Assembly (NCBI GenBank): GCA_035582835.1
Contig: JAYKAV010000311.1
Location: 248,001-312,000 of the forward strand
Direction of reading: 5' to 3'
Source of the DNA: Phoebastria nigripes
Lineage: Eukaryota > Chordata > Aves > Procellariiformes > Diomedeidae
DNA: 64,000 nucleotides
Of the stretch, positions 52,201-64,000 are shown piece after piece. Numbering within the stretch: position 1 is the stretch's first letter; each line of letters opens with the position of its first letter. The notes below the pieces were generated by a model. That model did no database searches. It worked only from the letters and a program-made list of their open reading frames with translations, and was not told where the DNA came from. Made by a program: the position numbers and the translations under genes.

Positions 52201-55067
52201 ACATTGTTGGCATGGGGAGGAGGAGTACAAACTCAGGGCCTAGAGGAGGGCAAATGCTGCTCCTCTTGGTGTCAGCCAGCACTTTGGTTAAAATGGTCAT
52301 GAAACCTCACCAAAATGAGTAAAAGTTAATACAATTTTAAAATGTGTGTATTTTGAATAGGGAGAGCTGAAGTGGTCCTATCCTGTAATAATAAGTGTTA
52401 ACTTTCTTTGAAATCTTCATCAAAGATTCAGGAGAAAGGAGGAGTTAACATGAAATGTTTGCAGTGCAGAACTCAAAGATTAATGATACTCTTTATTCTT
52501 TTTCTCTTTAAGTGTAAGGACTTTAGAAATGTCTTTTGCCAGTTTTTAGATGGTATTAAAGATAAGAAGTATATTTTTCTTTTTTTGAAAAAGTAGTTGG
52601 TTGAAATTAACTGGGTTCCTGCTTTTAGAGAATGTTATCCTCTTTTGCTGAAGAAAACAAGATAAACAAACGCATGTGGAATAAGTGGAAAGAACAGTAC
52701 AGTTCATCGATGTGGCTGCCTATTCTTGGGCTGACCCTATTCTGCAATCCAAGTGTGCAGAAGCTAATAGGAAGAGCAAGCTTTTGCAAAAATCACTACC
52801 TTTCTGGTGACAGGCTGACAGTGGTTCTGCCCAAGGCATCGGTTAGCAAAGCTGGACTGTTAAGCAGAAGGCAAAGACAAAAAGGGGATGGTGCCTCAGA
52901 GGTGACATGTCTTACACTTCAGTTGTTCAGGATGTAACCCAAATTGTTGGAAAAGGTGGGCTCAGTCTGAGCCCTTTGTTCAGTCTTCTCTGGACCTGGG
53001 CAATAGACAACATCATGAGGGGTCATGTAGTCCCAGGAGAAGGGTAGACCATAGTGAGAGCCATCTCTCTGTCCATCCATTCTCTTGGTGAGCTGTTGGC
53101 TCCCGAGAAGGGGCTGCAGATGCATGTTTCTGGTTTACAAATTAGTCTCACATTTGGAACACCAATTTTGGCTCTATTTTGTTATGTTGTAAGGCTTTAA
53201 TATAGAAGAAGGAGCCTTTGCAGATTTCAGTTGGCCTGGAAGCTGCTTTTTCTACCATATTCTGCTATTTTCTGCCTTAGTCTGCAGTCCACATTTCTCC
53301 TTCAAGTCACTTAACTAAATTAGCATAGAAAAGTATTTTTATAAATCTTCTGGTGGCTCTTGCATTAGTGTTTCACATTTGTAGGTGTCACTTCTCACAC
53401 CTATTGTTAGTAATTATCTAAGCAACTGTACTATTCCTTGTTGTTGTAATTATTCTAGCTATGATTGTTAAATTTCCTGCAAACATCTTGCTGAACTTTC
53501 ACCCATCTTGCCAAGAGGGTGTCTTATGGCTGCTTGTAGCTGCTGAAAAAACACCTCTGTGCTAGTTTGTATACCACAGCAAAGCTAAACATGCTGTCTG
53601 CTTTTCTCAGCAAAGTATTTGACATCTGAAATGGTAGAGAGCTGTATTCTTAGGGGAGATACTCTACATACGAACTGGTCTGCTCAGGGTAGAGATTCTT
53701 CATGAGACTATGTATGCAAGTACATAAGGTTTAGAGTGCAATCTAAGTTCTTGGGTGAGGTGGGGGACTTGTTTGAGTCGGCAGGAAAGTGCAGAAGAGT
53801 AGTTTGGTGAAGATGAGTCCTAGCGTTGTAAGAAGTGATTGCAATGTCTGCTCTGAACACCTAGAGGTGTTTGGGTGTTTTGGTTTTGGTATGTGGTTGT
53901 GTCCACACAAATATCTCTGCTAATTAAAGGCTGTTCTGAGTTGCTGTTCTAGAGTACGTGATTACAACAATAGGCTCTCTTTTTTCTTTTTCTTTTTCCT
54001 TTTTTCCCCAGACTGAATTTAAAAAATACTGTCTCATGCTTAGGTAGAGAACTTCCTTAGCTTGCTGGCCTTGGAAATTGAAAGTCTTTTTGACTCTTTG
54101 CTGTCCTGGTTCCCTGTTGCTGCTGTGTTATTAATGAGCTCCTTCTGTGTATGGTTTTCTAATGTGGTTCTTGGTGATGTTTGTCTCGTGACCTTTTTGT
54201 GCATCTCTTCCTGTGCTCCTATCTGTAAGTTCATGAAGATCCAGAGGTATCAAATGTCCAGGATTTTTAAAAAGCAAGTAACAGGTTTATCTAGAACACA
54301 AAAGTTTCTGGGACCTGATGCTTTCAAGATGGCAATGGGGAGAGGTCCAGCGTATCATATGTAAATGGTTTCCTGTGGACTACAGTCTGAGCCTGTGTTC
54401 CAGATAGTACCTTCATGAAAATTCAGACCCTGATGGGGAGCAGAATTTGTCTCGTGTAGTGCTTCTTGATTTGTCTTGATGAGCACTTCTGAAACATGTT
54501 GTTCAGAGCTCTGCAGCAGTGGAGTTATATGACAGATTAAAGTTCACCTTTAAGACTGACTTCTTTGGTGGGTAACTTGTTTCCTTCTGGTCAGCTGTTG
54601 GTATGGCTAACAGTCCAGGTGCTAGAATTGTCATCCCAGCCACTTCTATCATAAGAGATCTGTACTGATCAGTAAAGGTTTATAGTGGTGGTAGTTTTAT
54701 TGTTCTTTTTACAGTAAAAGATTACAGAGAATTATCATGGTTTGTGCAACAGAAGTGTGTTCACATATATCTGACTTAGTATTTAGGTATTTTAAACTAA
54801 CAAAAAAATCCTTTCTTCCACTTAGAAACTATATGCTCAAATAATTTAACTATTTCTGGTGGTAATTCATAATAAGTAAATTGAAATGAAATGAATGTGT
54901 GACCAGGGTACATGATGTTTTAATACATGAGGAGAGATTAGGATATTATGTATGTTGTCTTAAGAAAATGAGTTCAAAAGTTTTTCCATTTAGCTTGGTT
55001 ATTAAAATTGTATTAAAGACTTCATCACATGGCATGTTAATACTTTTATTTCTGATTTTTCTCACAG
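43243..55067 (+). other. MAP7: MAP7 intron 4 (about 11.8 kb)
   Basis: The largest complete intron here, phase 1. Contents: a poly-A tract at 49530, Ns at 44967, 46396 and 49132, and otherwise AT-rich unique sequence. The parts at 47860-48370 (purine-rich, with ctttatatagg at about 48093) and 51900-52260 are noticeably less AT-rich and may be old unidentified repeats. I saw no exon with matching phase, no CR1 and no RNA gene. Confidence 0.85.
49530..49552. repeat. Poly-A tract (23 A)
   Basis: A homopolymer preceded by aattaatgcttt and followed by tttaaaagc; a simple repeat. Confidence 0.8.
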
Positions 55068-55231
55068 CTGCAAGAGAATCTATCTGGTTAGAAAGAGAAG
55101 AGAGAGCCCGGCAACATTATGAAAAACACCTGGAGGAACGCAGAAAGAAGCTAGAAGAGCAGAGATTAAAGGAAGAAAGAAGGCGAGCTGCTGTAGAGGA
55201 AAAGCGAAGGCAGAGAATAGAAGAAGATAAG
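55068..55231 (+). CDS. MAP7: MAP7 exon 5 (core of the microtubule-binding helix)
   Basis: A 164-bp exon, phase 1 in and phase 0 out, with acceptor tctgatttttctcacag and donor GATAAG|GTAAGA. The G of exon 4 plus CT gives the first Ala. The 54 complete codons run from AARESIWLEREERARQHYEK through KLEEQRLKEERRRAAVEEKR to RRQRIEEDK. I count 35 charged residues out of 54 (19 Arg/Lys, 16 Glu/Asp), with no Gly or Pro, so the segment should be one continuous helix. In MAP7 this region binds the outer microtubule surface and is the core of the ensconsin fragment used as a microtubule marker. Compared with the human protein as I recall it, differences are few and conservative (SIW for IVW, LKEE for QKEE, RIEE for RLEE). 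Confidence 0.98.
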
Positions 55232-56070
55232 GTAAGAATAAATGTCTTTATTTCAGCTTGCTTTTACCATAAGATACAGTACTATCAAACTTTTTCTTTA
55301 AGAGTTCATGAAAAGAGTGCAACATAAGCCATGGTCAGTATGAGAGAGCGTGCGAAAGAGGATTTTAAGCCTTACTTGCACAGATACTGCTTCTTAAAGT
55401 GCCCTTTATGAATCAAATGCAGCTAAGTTGAGCATGTCTAGGTTACAGTGTATGGCACTGCAGAAACTCATGCAGAAAAATACAGATTGGATCGGTTTTG
55501 TATGGTTATCTGTTAATTCTTAGCCGTTCAGTATAAGGGTAGCTAAATATTAGTTGCCCTAACAAAACCTTTAAGAAATTCAGAGTGTAATGAAATACGC
55601 TCTTGGCTGATTTGTCCCAGTTAAGCTGGGAACTACTTGCAGTGTGATCCTACCTAAGTCAGCTCATCCTTGTGTTGGTTTTTTTTTTTTTTTTTTTCCC
55701 CCCTCTCTCTCTCCCACTGTTCTAGTATTTAGTAGGTGGGAGATACATGGTGGGAAGTAGCCCTAGGGTGTGTTTGTGTAGTGGCTGCTGTAACAGGGCC
55801 ATTGTTTTTTCTCTGCAGTTCTCAAACAGATCTTACCTTTTTGAAATTACAGTTAAAATATTAAGTTATTTATGGCTTAATTACTGCTTAATCCTGTTCT
55901 AGAGTTAGGATGCTTCATCTAAGTGTGTGTCTTAGTAAGTAGCACATAAGCTTGAACACAACTCCAAGATGCCTGTGAGGTTTTGTCTGTGTGGAGGGCA
56001 GCGGGGTTTGATGAGAAGATTAAGTTAAAAACCCAATAGTATCCAAATGTATTATCCTGTTATACTTAAG
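55232..56070 (+). other. MAP7: MAP7 intron 5 (839 bp)
   Basis: The only short intron in the window, phase 0. It contains a poly-T followed by C/T-rich sequence (55679-55715). The acceptor before exon 6 has a poor pyrimidine tract (cctgttatacttaag), so exon 6 may rely on exonic enhancers. Nothing else was seen. Confidence 0.9.
55679..55697. repeat. Poly-T and C/T-rich tract
   Basis: Nineteen T followed by a C run and tctctctctc. A pyrimidine-rich simple repeat inside intron 5. Confidence 0.7.
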
Positions 56071-56182
56071 GAACGACATGAAGCTGTTGTACGCCGCACA
56101 ATTGAAAGAAGCCAGAAGCCAAAACAAAAGCAAAACAGGTGGTCCTGGGGAGGAGCACTACATAACCGCATTAATAACACAG
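56071..56182 (+). CDS. MAP7: MAP7 exon 6 (end of helix and WSWGG block)
   Basis: A 112-bp exon, phase 0 in and phase 1 out, donor ACAG|GTAAAG. It encodes 37 residues: ERHEAVVRRTIERSQKPKQK, then QNRWSWGGALHNRINNT. ERHEAVVRRT continues the charged helix from exon 5. SQKPKQK(H/Q)NRWSWGG is a conserved MAP7 block where the helix ends in a basic, Trp-containing segment. The last residues, HNRINNT, differ from the human sequence I recall (HGSPSIHSA) and are two residues shorter, so this edge may be a variable splice end. It lies 839 bp after exon 5 and shares its coding role. Confidence 0.96.
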
Positions 56183-56458
56183 GTAAAGAGGGAGGCTGGG
56201 TTTGCCAGCCAGTTTCCCTGCCCTGCCAGTTAACTGGAATTTACTTTGCTTCTGTTGAAAGGAAGGATGGTTCAGTGTATGCTGGTTTAAATTCTTTGCT
56301 CTTGATCTTATTATTGCTAGCAATGGCATGTTTCTGACATTCTTACATAGCAAAAAGATAATGAGAAATCTGAACAAAAGTTAAAACTAGTCTCAGGAGT
56401 TGACTAATTCTGTAACTCTATCTTGCTACAGCTTCTTGCTTCTGCTGCTTTGCTGTTG

Positions 56459-56495
56459 TTTGTGTGTGTATGTGTGGGTGTGCTTGTGCTGTGTC
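56459..56495. repeat. TG-rich imperfect microsatellite
   Basis: Alternating TG with interruptions (tttgtgtgtgtatgtgtggg, then tgtgcttgtgctgtg). A simple repeat in intron 6. Confidence 0.6.
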
Positions 56496-56740
56496 AATCT
56501 TGTGATTTGAGCTACTGTGTGCAAATGCTAAATATCATGGCTCAAAAAATAGGTCTGGTGGAAATGACCAAATACTGAGATTAAAACAGACACAAGGAAG
56601 AAAAATTGTTCTTTGTAATAAGCTATCTGTACTTTGTACAGATATTTTGGGAGATAAGTCCCTTTTTTTCCCCCTAGAAAAATTTGAAGATGGGCAAATC
56701 TAAGTGAATTTTAGCTATATGCCTTTTTCCCCAATTGTCT

Positions 56741-57563
56741 TAGAATCATAGAATCGTTTAGGTTGGAAAAGACCTTTAAGATCGAGTGCAACCATTAACC
56801 TAGCACTGCCAAGTCCACCACTAAACCATGTCCCTAAATGCCACATCTACACATCTTTTAAATACCTCCAGGGAGGGTGACTCTACCACTTCCCTGGGCA
56901 GCCTGTTCCAATGCCTGGCAGCCCTTTTGGTGAAGAAATTTTTCCTAATATCCAATCTAAACCTTCCCTGGCACAACTTGAGGCCATTTCCTCTCGTCCT
57001 ATCGCTAGTTGCTTGGGAGAAGAGACCAACACCCACCTCGCTACAACCTCCTTTCAGGTAGTTGTAGAGCGTGATAAGGTCTCCCCTCAGCCTCCTTTTC
57101 TCCAGGCTAAACAACCCCAGGTCCCTCAGCTGCTCCTCATAAGACTTGTGCTCTAGACCCTTCACCAGCTTTGTTGCCCTCCTCTGGACACGCTCCAGCA
57201 CCTCAATGTCTTTCTTGTAGTGAGGGGCCCAAAACTGAACACAGCATTCGAGATGTGGCCTCACCAGTGCCGAGTACAGGGGGACAATCACTTCCCTACT
57301 CCTGCTGGCCACACTATTTCTGATACTAGCCAGGATGCTGTTAGCCTTCTTGGCCACCTGGGCACACTGCTGGCTCATATTCAGCCAGCTGTCGACCAAC
57401 ACCCCCAGGTCCTTTTCCGACAGGCAGCTTTCCAGCCACTCTTCCTCAAGCCTGAAGCGTTGCATGGGGTAGTTGTGACCCAAGTGCAGGACATGGCACT
57501 GAGCCTTGTTGAATCTCATCCAACTGGCCTCAGCCCATAGATCCAGCCTGTCCAGATCCCTCT
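56741..57563 (-). mobile_element. CR1 LINE, 3' end, minus strand, well preserved
   Basis: Reading on the minus strand from about 57563 to 56741, this is a 5'-truncated CR1 of about 820 bp. It ends in TGATTCTA, the head of the usual octamer tail, without poly(A). It holds the C-terminal part of ORF2, an 80-bp 3' UTR and the tail. A TAAC/TTAA-rich junction at 57563 marks the truncation. It is antisense to MAP7, about 560 bp after exon 6. It is the least decayed repeat in the window and probably the youngest, but it cannot move by itself because the endonuclease and the RT catalytic box are missing. Confidence 0.96.
56821..57519 (-). pseudogene. CR1 ORF2 fragment: reverse transcriptase C-terminus
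   Basis: An uninterrupted 232-codon frame encodes the end of the CR1 reverse transcriptase and its C-terminal region. In order: [89 protein letters not shown], and the terminal [13 protein letters not shown] followed by what looks like the native stop. The catalytic FADD box and everything upstream are absent, so it is a truncated, non-functional copy despite the open frame. The start given is just the first Met of the surviving frame; the frame continues upstream into the truncated edge. Confidence 0.93.
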
Positions 57564-60388
57564 AACTTAATCTACCAATCATTAATGTGTATATGCCCTG
57601 TTAAATATGACTCGAACCCAAAAAAGAGAACTTGTCCTTTATTTCTTTCACCAGAAAGTGGTGCTTAGAATTCTTCTCTTCATGCTCTAATATATACATT
57701 TCAGTGTGTCCAACCCTTCATCAAGGAGGAAAAAAAGTTGAGGAAAGAACACTCTGAANTCTTTGTCATATATAAGTTCAATAAACAGTTATTTTTCATA
57801 AAAGGTTACTTTTTTGCTTAACTCTGTATAACCTATTTGATTTTTATTTTCTTTACTGTGAAAAATCATTGTCTTGCATTCTGTCCCTAGGTTATTTTTT
57901 TGAATCATCATTCACCTTTCTCGATTTAGCAGGCCTGGAGCACCACTTCAGATCTCTGGGTGGTGCTAGAAAACATGGTACATAATTGCTGTGGTTTGTT
58001 GATTCCTTTACCCATAGCTAGTTCTCAGGAAATGAGATCATCAGTAACTAAACCACCCTCATGTAGTTGCAATGCATGCTTAACATCATGCTGATAGATT
58101 AGAACTGTTGTTAGTACCAGATTTTTTTCATTATTATTTATTTTTACTATGGAGAGTTACTACTGGCTGACTCTAAAGATTTGGCACAATTTCACTGAAA
58201 TGAAGCATATTATTCTGTCTACTGGAATCCAAGAAGACCCCGTTTGAATATTTTGGTCTTTTCTAAAACCCTTTTGGCATACTACGCATACGCAGGATTT
58301 ACATTTATTTTGCACGTGAACACAGACATATAACCAGCTGCACTGGCTGATGTGTTGCTCGTGGATATTTTAATTCTTTTTTAGAACAAAGAAACCAGCA
58401 ATCTTCTAGGCAATGGATTGTACTTGGCCTGTTCTACATTTATAGGATTCATATTGCCAACACTTACACACAAATCCTCATGCTGAATTTCATTCATTTA
58501 AATAATGTTCATAGACACAAGAGAAATGTTGGCATGCCAAACACAAGAGGTGATTTTTCATCTTGTCATTTGTCATCTTCAGAAAGCTGTTTTATGTAGT
58601 ACATCCTTTATGCCAAATGTAGAAACTTTTCTGCTCTGCTGATATAGTATACGTTTTCTCAGCTATAGATTAGATATAAGATCAAAATCCCCATCCCATT
58701 CCCACAAATATTGTTCTGACAAAGATCTGTGACACATGAAGCCTGAGTATCCTGTCTCCAGTACTGACTCGCGCACAGCACTTTTCAATATACCCCGTAG
58801 ATCAGTGGGGGATAATCTTAGTGGCCTACAGAGGTCTTGTTCTTAGCTATAACATTTAGGTTTCTCCTTTTAAAACCAATTTGAGTTTTATCCCCCTTCC
58901 AGTACAGTTTGCTGATTTTATACCCTCACTGAGTGATTCTAACATTAGACAAAGTGAGCAAATAATTACATGGGGTAGGGGAGAATCTTTCTTCGCCCTG
59001 ACCAGTTACAGTGAATCTCCTATATAGTTCATAGATCTGGGGGAGAGTAAAGGTATTTTTCATGCACGGTATTTCTGTGCAAATTTTTTGTATACAGTGA
59101 GTGTACTTTAATCCACTGGTCAGAACAGGTAAATGCAATGTTGATGTACTTGTCATAAATAAAGAATTGCAGATACTATTTCAGCAACAGCCTCCTTAAT
59201 GTTGTCAGTGTCCTGAGTTTGTGTCTACTTCCAAAATAGTATGTGGACGTATTTTTGCACGCACAGAATATGAATCAGCAGAGCATTTAGGCATATGCTC
59301 AAGCCTTGTTGCATTTCAGCATGGTTGAATGCTTTGCTGAGTAGTGCTGAGGTTCAGTACACGCTAAAATGTAAGCAAAAGCAGAATTGACTCTCCCAGC
59401 ATCTTCCGAATGTCAGATTTCCAAATGGAAATTTGCAGTGGAGGACATGGAGTTGGTGCATGTAGCTTTTTTTTGAGAGAGAGAACAGAAAGCATATAGC
59501 TGGCCTGTTCAGCTCATTCCTCCTCTTCCGCCATTGCTAGCAATCTTGATGTGACACACGCACGTGCACAAAGCGTGTGCAATCTGTATTCTTGAAATAA
59601 CCATCACCCCCTCAGTAGGGTGCAGATGCTGACTCTGCAGCAGTTATGCAGGCAAAGGATGTAATACTGCTCTAAAATGTACAGAACCTAAAAGCAAAAT
59701 AAAACCCTTTAGTTTTATATACCAAGCATGTGCATCACAAGTAGTCTGTAGCCTTCCACAGAGACTCATTTTCTTTATCTGCTAAGCTGTGTGCTGTTTT
59801 GGATTGACTAACTACAAATTCATTCACAGCAGGTAGGAAATGACTCTGTGGTGGGAAGTTTAGCACTTACACATAACTACAGGATTTTGAATTAAATCTT
59901 TTAATTTCTTTTGTGCTTACCCTTGCTTCCTTTGTGCACTAGTCTTCCCTTAATCTTTCAGCATTGTATTGTCATGATACTGACCTTCTGCCTAGTAACA
60001 GTGCCCTGTCAAATGTCACCTTTTATTCAGGTGCTAAGGGTTTTTTTTAAATGAATAACCTCACATTTCCAAGCATGTTGGTCCTTCCCTGAAGTTTTCT
60101 ATTGTAAGTCATGAGCAAGGTTTTTTTGAGAATATTGAAAGGAATGAGGAAATATCATCTAGTCTACTAGTATCCACTTCAGATCCTCTATTAAGTCCTT
60201 GGATTGCAACCTGATTGAATGATAATCAATGAACAAAATATTTTAGATATTTGAAACTTAAATGGTTTTGTGCCCAGTCTTTGAGTCACCTGTACAACAT
60301 CTGCTGAGAAGTCCATTCTATTTTGAAAGTTCTTGTGGTAGAGCAGGAGTGACCTAGTCATGTTTTCCTTCTCCCACTAGTGAGCTAG

Positions 60389-60634
<246 letters not shown>

Positions 60635-60756
60635 TAAAACAAGCTTCTGAAGTCATTTTCTGTACTTCATCTAAGTGGGAGTGAAAAGACTTCAAATGTG
60701 AAAAGTAAATGGTTGAACATTTTTTCCTGTGAGAAGAAATATATATTTCTTGTTTG

Positions 60757-60772
60757 TTTTTTTTTTTTTTTT
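60757..60772. repeat. Poly-T tract (16 T)
   Basis: T homopolymer after tgtttg and before aaaaacaagag; a simple repeat in intron 7. Confidence 0.7.
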
Positions 60773-63700
60773 AAAAACAAGAGAACTTACCTAAACAACC
60801 TTACTTTAGCAAATGATAAAAGCAGTGCTTCTGTCAGGTTTTTAGTAAATGAGGTACAACTACTGAAAGAATACATCGCTCCATAGTGCATGCAATCATG
60901 TGTGACCTTTTATTTGCGTTAGGCCATTTTGTCATTATTTTGTTTCCTTTCTTCTTTGGTAGTAGTTTTTGGATATCTAAGAACATGATGCATGAAGCTT
61001 TCAAGTAGTTACTTTATTACCATTTCTGATTATTTTTATTGAACAGGTATGGGTGTTTTTCATATTGTCTCTTCATTGACTTTTTGCGTCCAGTTACTTT
61101 TCAAAGACTGCTTTGTTTCAGTGTATGTTTTTGATGTTTCCAACTCTGCACAAATGATAAACAATCAAGCTTTTAAAAATTAATGTAGCTGAATTGCTGC
61201 CTCTGTTCTGAGGATTTATGAGATTGAAGCATTGAGCTTAAAGGAGTTTTATAAAAGAATGTCTCTTGTATAACTTGTGCAAAGAGCTTTACAGAAAAGT
61301 ACTTGGGAGGGATTTTTTGCCCTCTGCTGAGAATGAGAAGTTCTGTCCCATTTCAATCCAGATAAATGCATGTTCTTAAAACCAATTTTTAGAATGGAAC
61401 TTTGGCTGTGTTGCAAAACTGATTGGTAGATGCCGTTATTTGTGTGTCTTAACTAAGTGCCGTGTTTTATATGCATACTTGTATGTGTGTATCTGATTTG
61501 ATGAGTCATGTTAATCCTAGTGGGCTAACCTAGTTGTAGAGTCTGGTAACTTGTGAAAAATACAGCATTATATTAGGAAATAATTTATTCCAAAACTCCA
61601 ATAATTTTTTTGCTCTAAATGTTGAAATCCAGTCAGTTTAAATTTTATTAGCTTTTCAGGTGTATATATATATTTTTCTAGATGGCTGCTGTTCTTTGCC
61701 AGGGGATGCTTCTTTGAGGAAGGATCTTGGGGGCACAGGAGGGGAAACAGCAGCAGGCATTAGATATGAAGGATAGTCTCTTATGGACTGTAACTCATTG
61801 TGTGATAGTTTCTGCCACCCATTTCAAATTCAGGAGAAGTTAGACTGAACAGTAGGCTGTCTAGCGGTAGGGAAAGGGAAGGAATATGGAAGCGATGGCC
61901 ATATGTCAAAAACTTTAAATGTTGAGGCATTCTTTGCTTGGCATTTTCATTAAAACAGCACAGAACTCTTCAGAAGTCTCTTAAGTTTTTTGCAGACTCC
62001 AAGTCAGAAAGCAAATCTAAATGCTATAAATGCCCTCTTTCTTGTGCAAAGTCATATACCTAAATCTAGTTGAGCATGTATCTGGAGAAGTGCCACACAT
62101 TTCTCAAGTAGCCTCAACATCTTAAGGCAAATGCTTAAAGGAAGACTCTAACTGTCTGCTCCCCATTTCACCTTCCAGAGGGCACCCAATCACACTTTGT
62201 CTGTAATGCATACTCCTACCTGCAGAACAGCAAGCTGGAGATGAGGATGATGAGCTTACCCTAAGTGGCTTATAGCTGTCATCAAGAACGTGTCTTCTGT
62301 TAAGCAGCACCTTTTTACCATTTGAAGGATGGGATTTTTTTTTTTGGCCCAGCAAAAGACAGACGTTTTCATTAACTAATTGCCTAAAAGACTGGTTAAT
62401 TCCTTTTCAAGTATAGTATTGCTATATAGCTCCTTATCACAATTTTACAATCAGGCAGCTAGAACAGGCCTTCTCATGCTCTTATGTTAGTGGTACAGGT
62501 CTGAGTAGTTGAAACTGTAACAAAACATGAACACACATTCAAGTGGAGAAAGCTGCTGTTAATGCAATAAATTTTGGTAATTGTGCTCTTTTAAGGAAAG
62601 CTTAGCAAGTGGATAATACTTCAGATGAAGTATGAGTTACACACTTTCTTAGTTTTGAAAAAGCAAAACTTGCACCATAGCTGTGTTACTCCTCCTCTCT
62701 GCAGTGCTTTTTCTTTCAAACAGGTGATGGTCTCAATCACTGCATCACCTTTGTCTGCTACCTTTATAGAAGAAATTGAGGGGCTCCAGTATTGTTTCCT
62801 ATTGAAAGAGAATCTAAGCATAGAGTAGTTTTTCCCCATCTACTCCTCAGAATGTTTGTGGCTCTGTATGAGCAAACACCAGTGTTATCAGTGAGTCTCT
62901 TTCGTGGTGCTCATCAGGAGACCTGTTAAATCCCTGCTTCCCATCTGTTCCTAGAACTAATCAGATGCTGCTATTTGCTTAGCAGCAGCAGAATAAATTG
63001 CAAGTAAGACAACTTTCCAGTGTTCAGTTTGTATATCCTGAAGACGAATACAGATGACTGTAATCAATTCACTGTTGCCACTGGGACTTTGTGTGTTTTT
63101 CAGTTACAAGTTAGGCTATAAAGATTATCTTCAATCTGTTTAAACTAACCTGCTTGTAGCTGGGAGTAGGGGTACTTGCACCAGCAACCCTATCACAAAT
63201 GTCCTTCCTCTGTGGAAACAAGGAGCAAGCAGCACTGAGTGATAGCCTAATACAGCATGAGAACAAAAAAATATTGTCTCCCCTTGTCTGGCAGATGGTT
63301 TGAAGGACTAAATCTTGAAAACATCAGCCTAAGGCATTAAAAACAAAAAGAGCAAGAAAAAAAACCCCTGCCCTCATTGTTTTAAAGTCAATCTTACTAT
63401 TTTTGTGATGCTTTTTGTTTTGTATTCAGTTTGCTTCAATGTGAATTGGACACCAAAGTTAAGCTGTTCAATGCATTTAGGTGTTAATACTCTTGTACTT
63501 GGAACTCAGTGGGCAAAAGTTTATTTGGCTGTTGTAGGTTAATGGTGATGCTAATGACTGTTAAAATATGTATTGAAAGTGTCAAACATGATGCTTTTAG
63601 GGAGCTGTGCATTTGGAAAATTCAGTATATGATGACCTTGATCCATAAAGCCAAGGTGTATTTAAATGAACTCTGATCTAAACCTGTTTTAGAGATTTAG

Positions 63701-64000
63701 GAAGACTTTACTCCAAGCTCCTGGCTAAAACTATTTTGACACCTCTGAATCACAGCTGTTGCTTATACGGAGAAGTGAGTTTTTGTTGGTCTCTCTTAGC
63801 TCACTGTTGGTGCATATCAGCTAGCTCGCTCCCGAACACTACCTCAGTGCTGTTAGTTGGATGCTGTGGGCACTCGATTGCTTCCAGTAGGTGGTGTGGA
63901 TATAAGCTCCCCTGTGTTAGGGGCAAAGAGAAAAGAGAACTAAACCATACTCACCTTTAGGGCAAATGACATGGGATAGGTGAGATGTGGCAATTTAGTG

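Noticed and set aside
57220..57540. 106-codon plus-strand open frame (with others at 56828 and 56911)
   Set aside because: Antisense reading of the CR1 at 56741-57563; not a gene.

Overview
The window looks like bird genomic DNA. It carries several fragments of avian-type CR1 LINEs, few other interspersed repeats, long AT-rich introns, and split coding exons that translate to a vertebrate microtubule-associated protein. The exact species cannot be told. At least 21 isolated N characters mark unresolved bases.

The only gene I can support is MAP7 (ensconsin, E-MAP-115) on the + strand. Six internal coding exons lie at 27048-27095, 37771-37836 (or from 37768), 43165-43242, 55068-55231, 56071-56182 and 60444-60554. 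All have AG/GT borders and their reading phases join without a break, giving 579 nt, or about 193 codons. They encode the end of the low-complexity N-terminus, the conserved highly charged helical microtubule-binding region, and the start of the Ser-rich linker after it. The canonical first exon with its promoter and the rest of the protein (including the kinesin-1-binding C-terminal region) lie outside the window. Exon numbers used here (2 to 7) assume a single coding exon upstream.

Layout: 1-27047 is intron 1 (partial), holding a minus-strand CR1 3' end (751-1742), an old plus-strand CR1 endonuclease fragment (about 17310-17730), two long poly-T tracts and several small CpG-bearing patches. 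Intron 2 (27096-37770) holds an old plus-strand CR1 3' end (34645-34937) plus G and C homopolymers. Introns 3 and 4 hold simple repeats but nothing else I recognise. Intron 6 holds a well-preserved minus-strand CR1 (56741-57563) whose reverse-transcriptase C-terminal frame is still open to its stop. Intron 7 runs off the right edge.

The points most worth checking are a tandem NAGNAG acceptor at exon 3 that would add or drop one alanine, a 48-bp phase-symmetric exon 2, a possible alternative first exon in intron 1 (13798-13918) whose donor has the right phase, and a cluster of TAATTA homeodomain-type sites near 16.4 kb. I found no sign of a new multi-gene system; this is the 5' to middle part of one large intron-rich gene.
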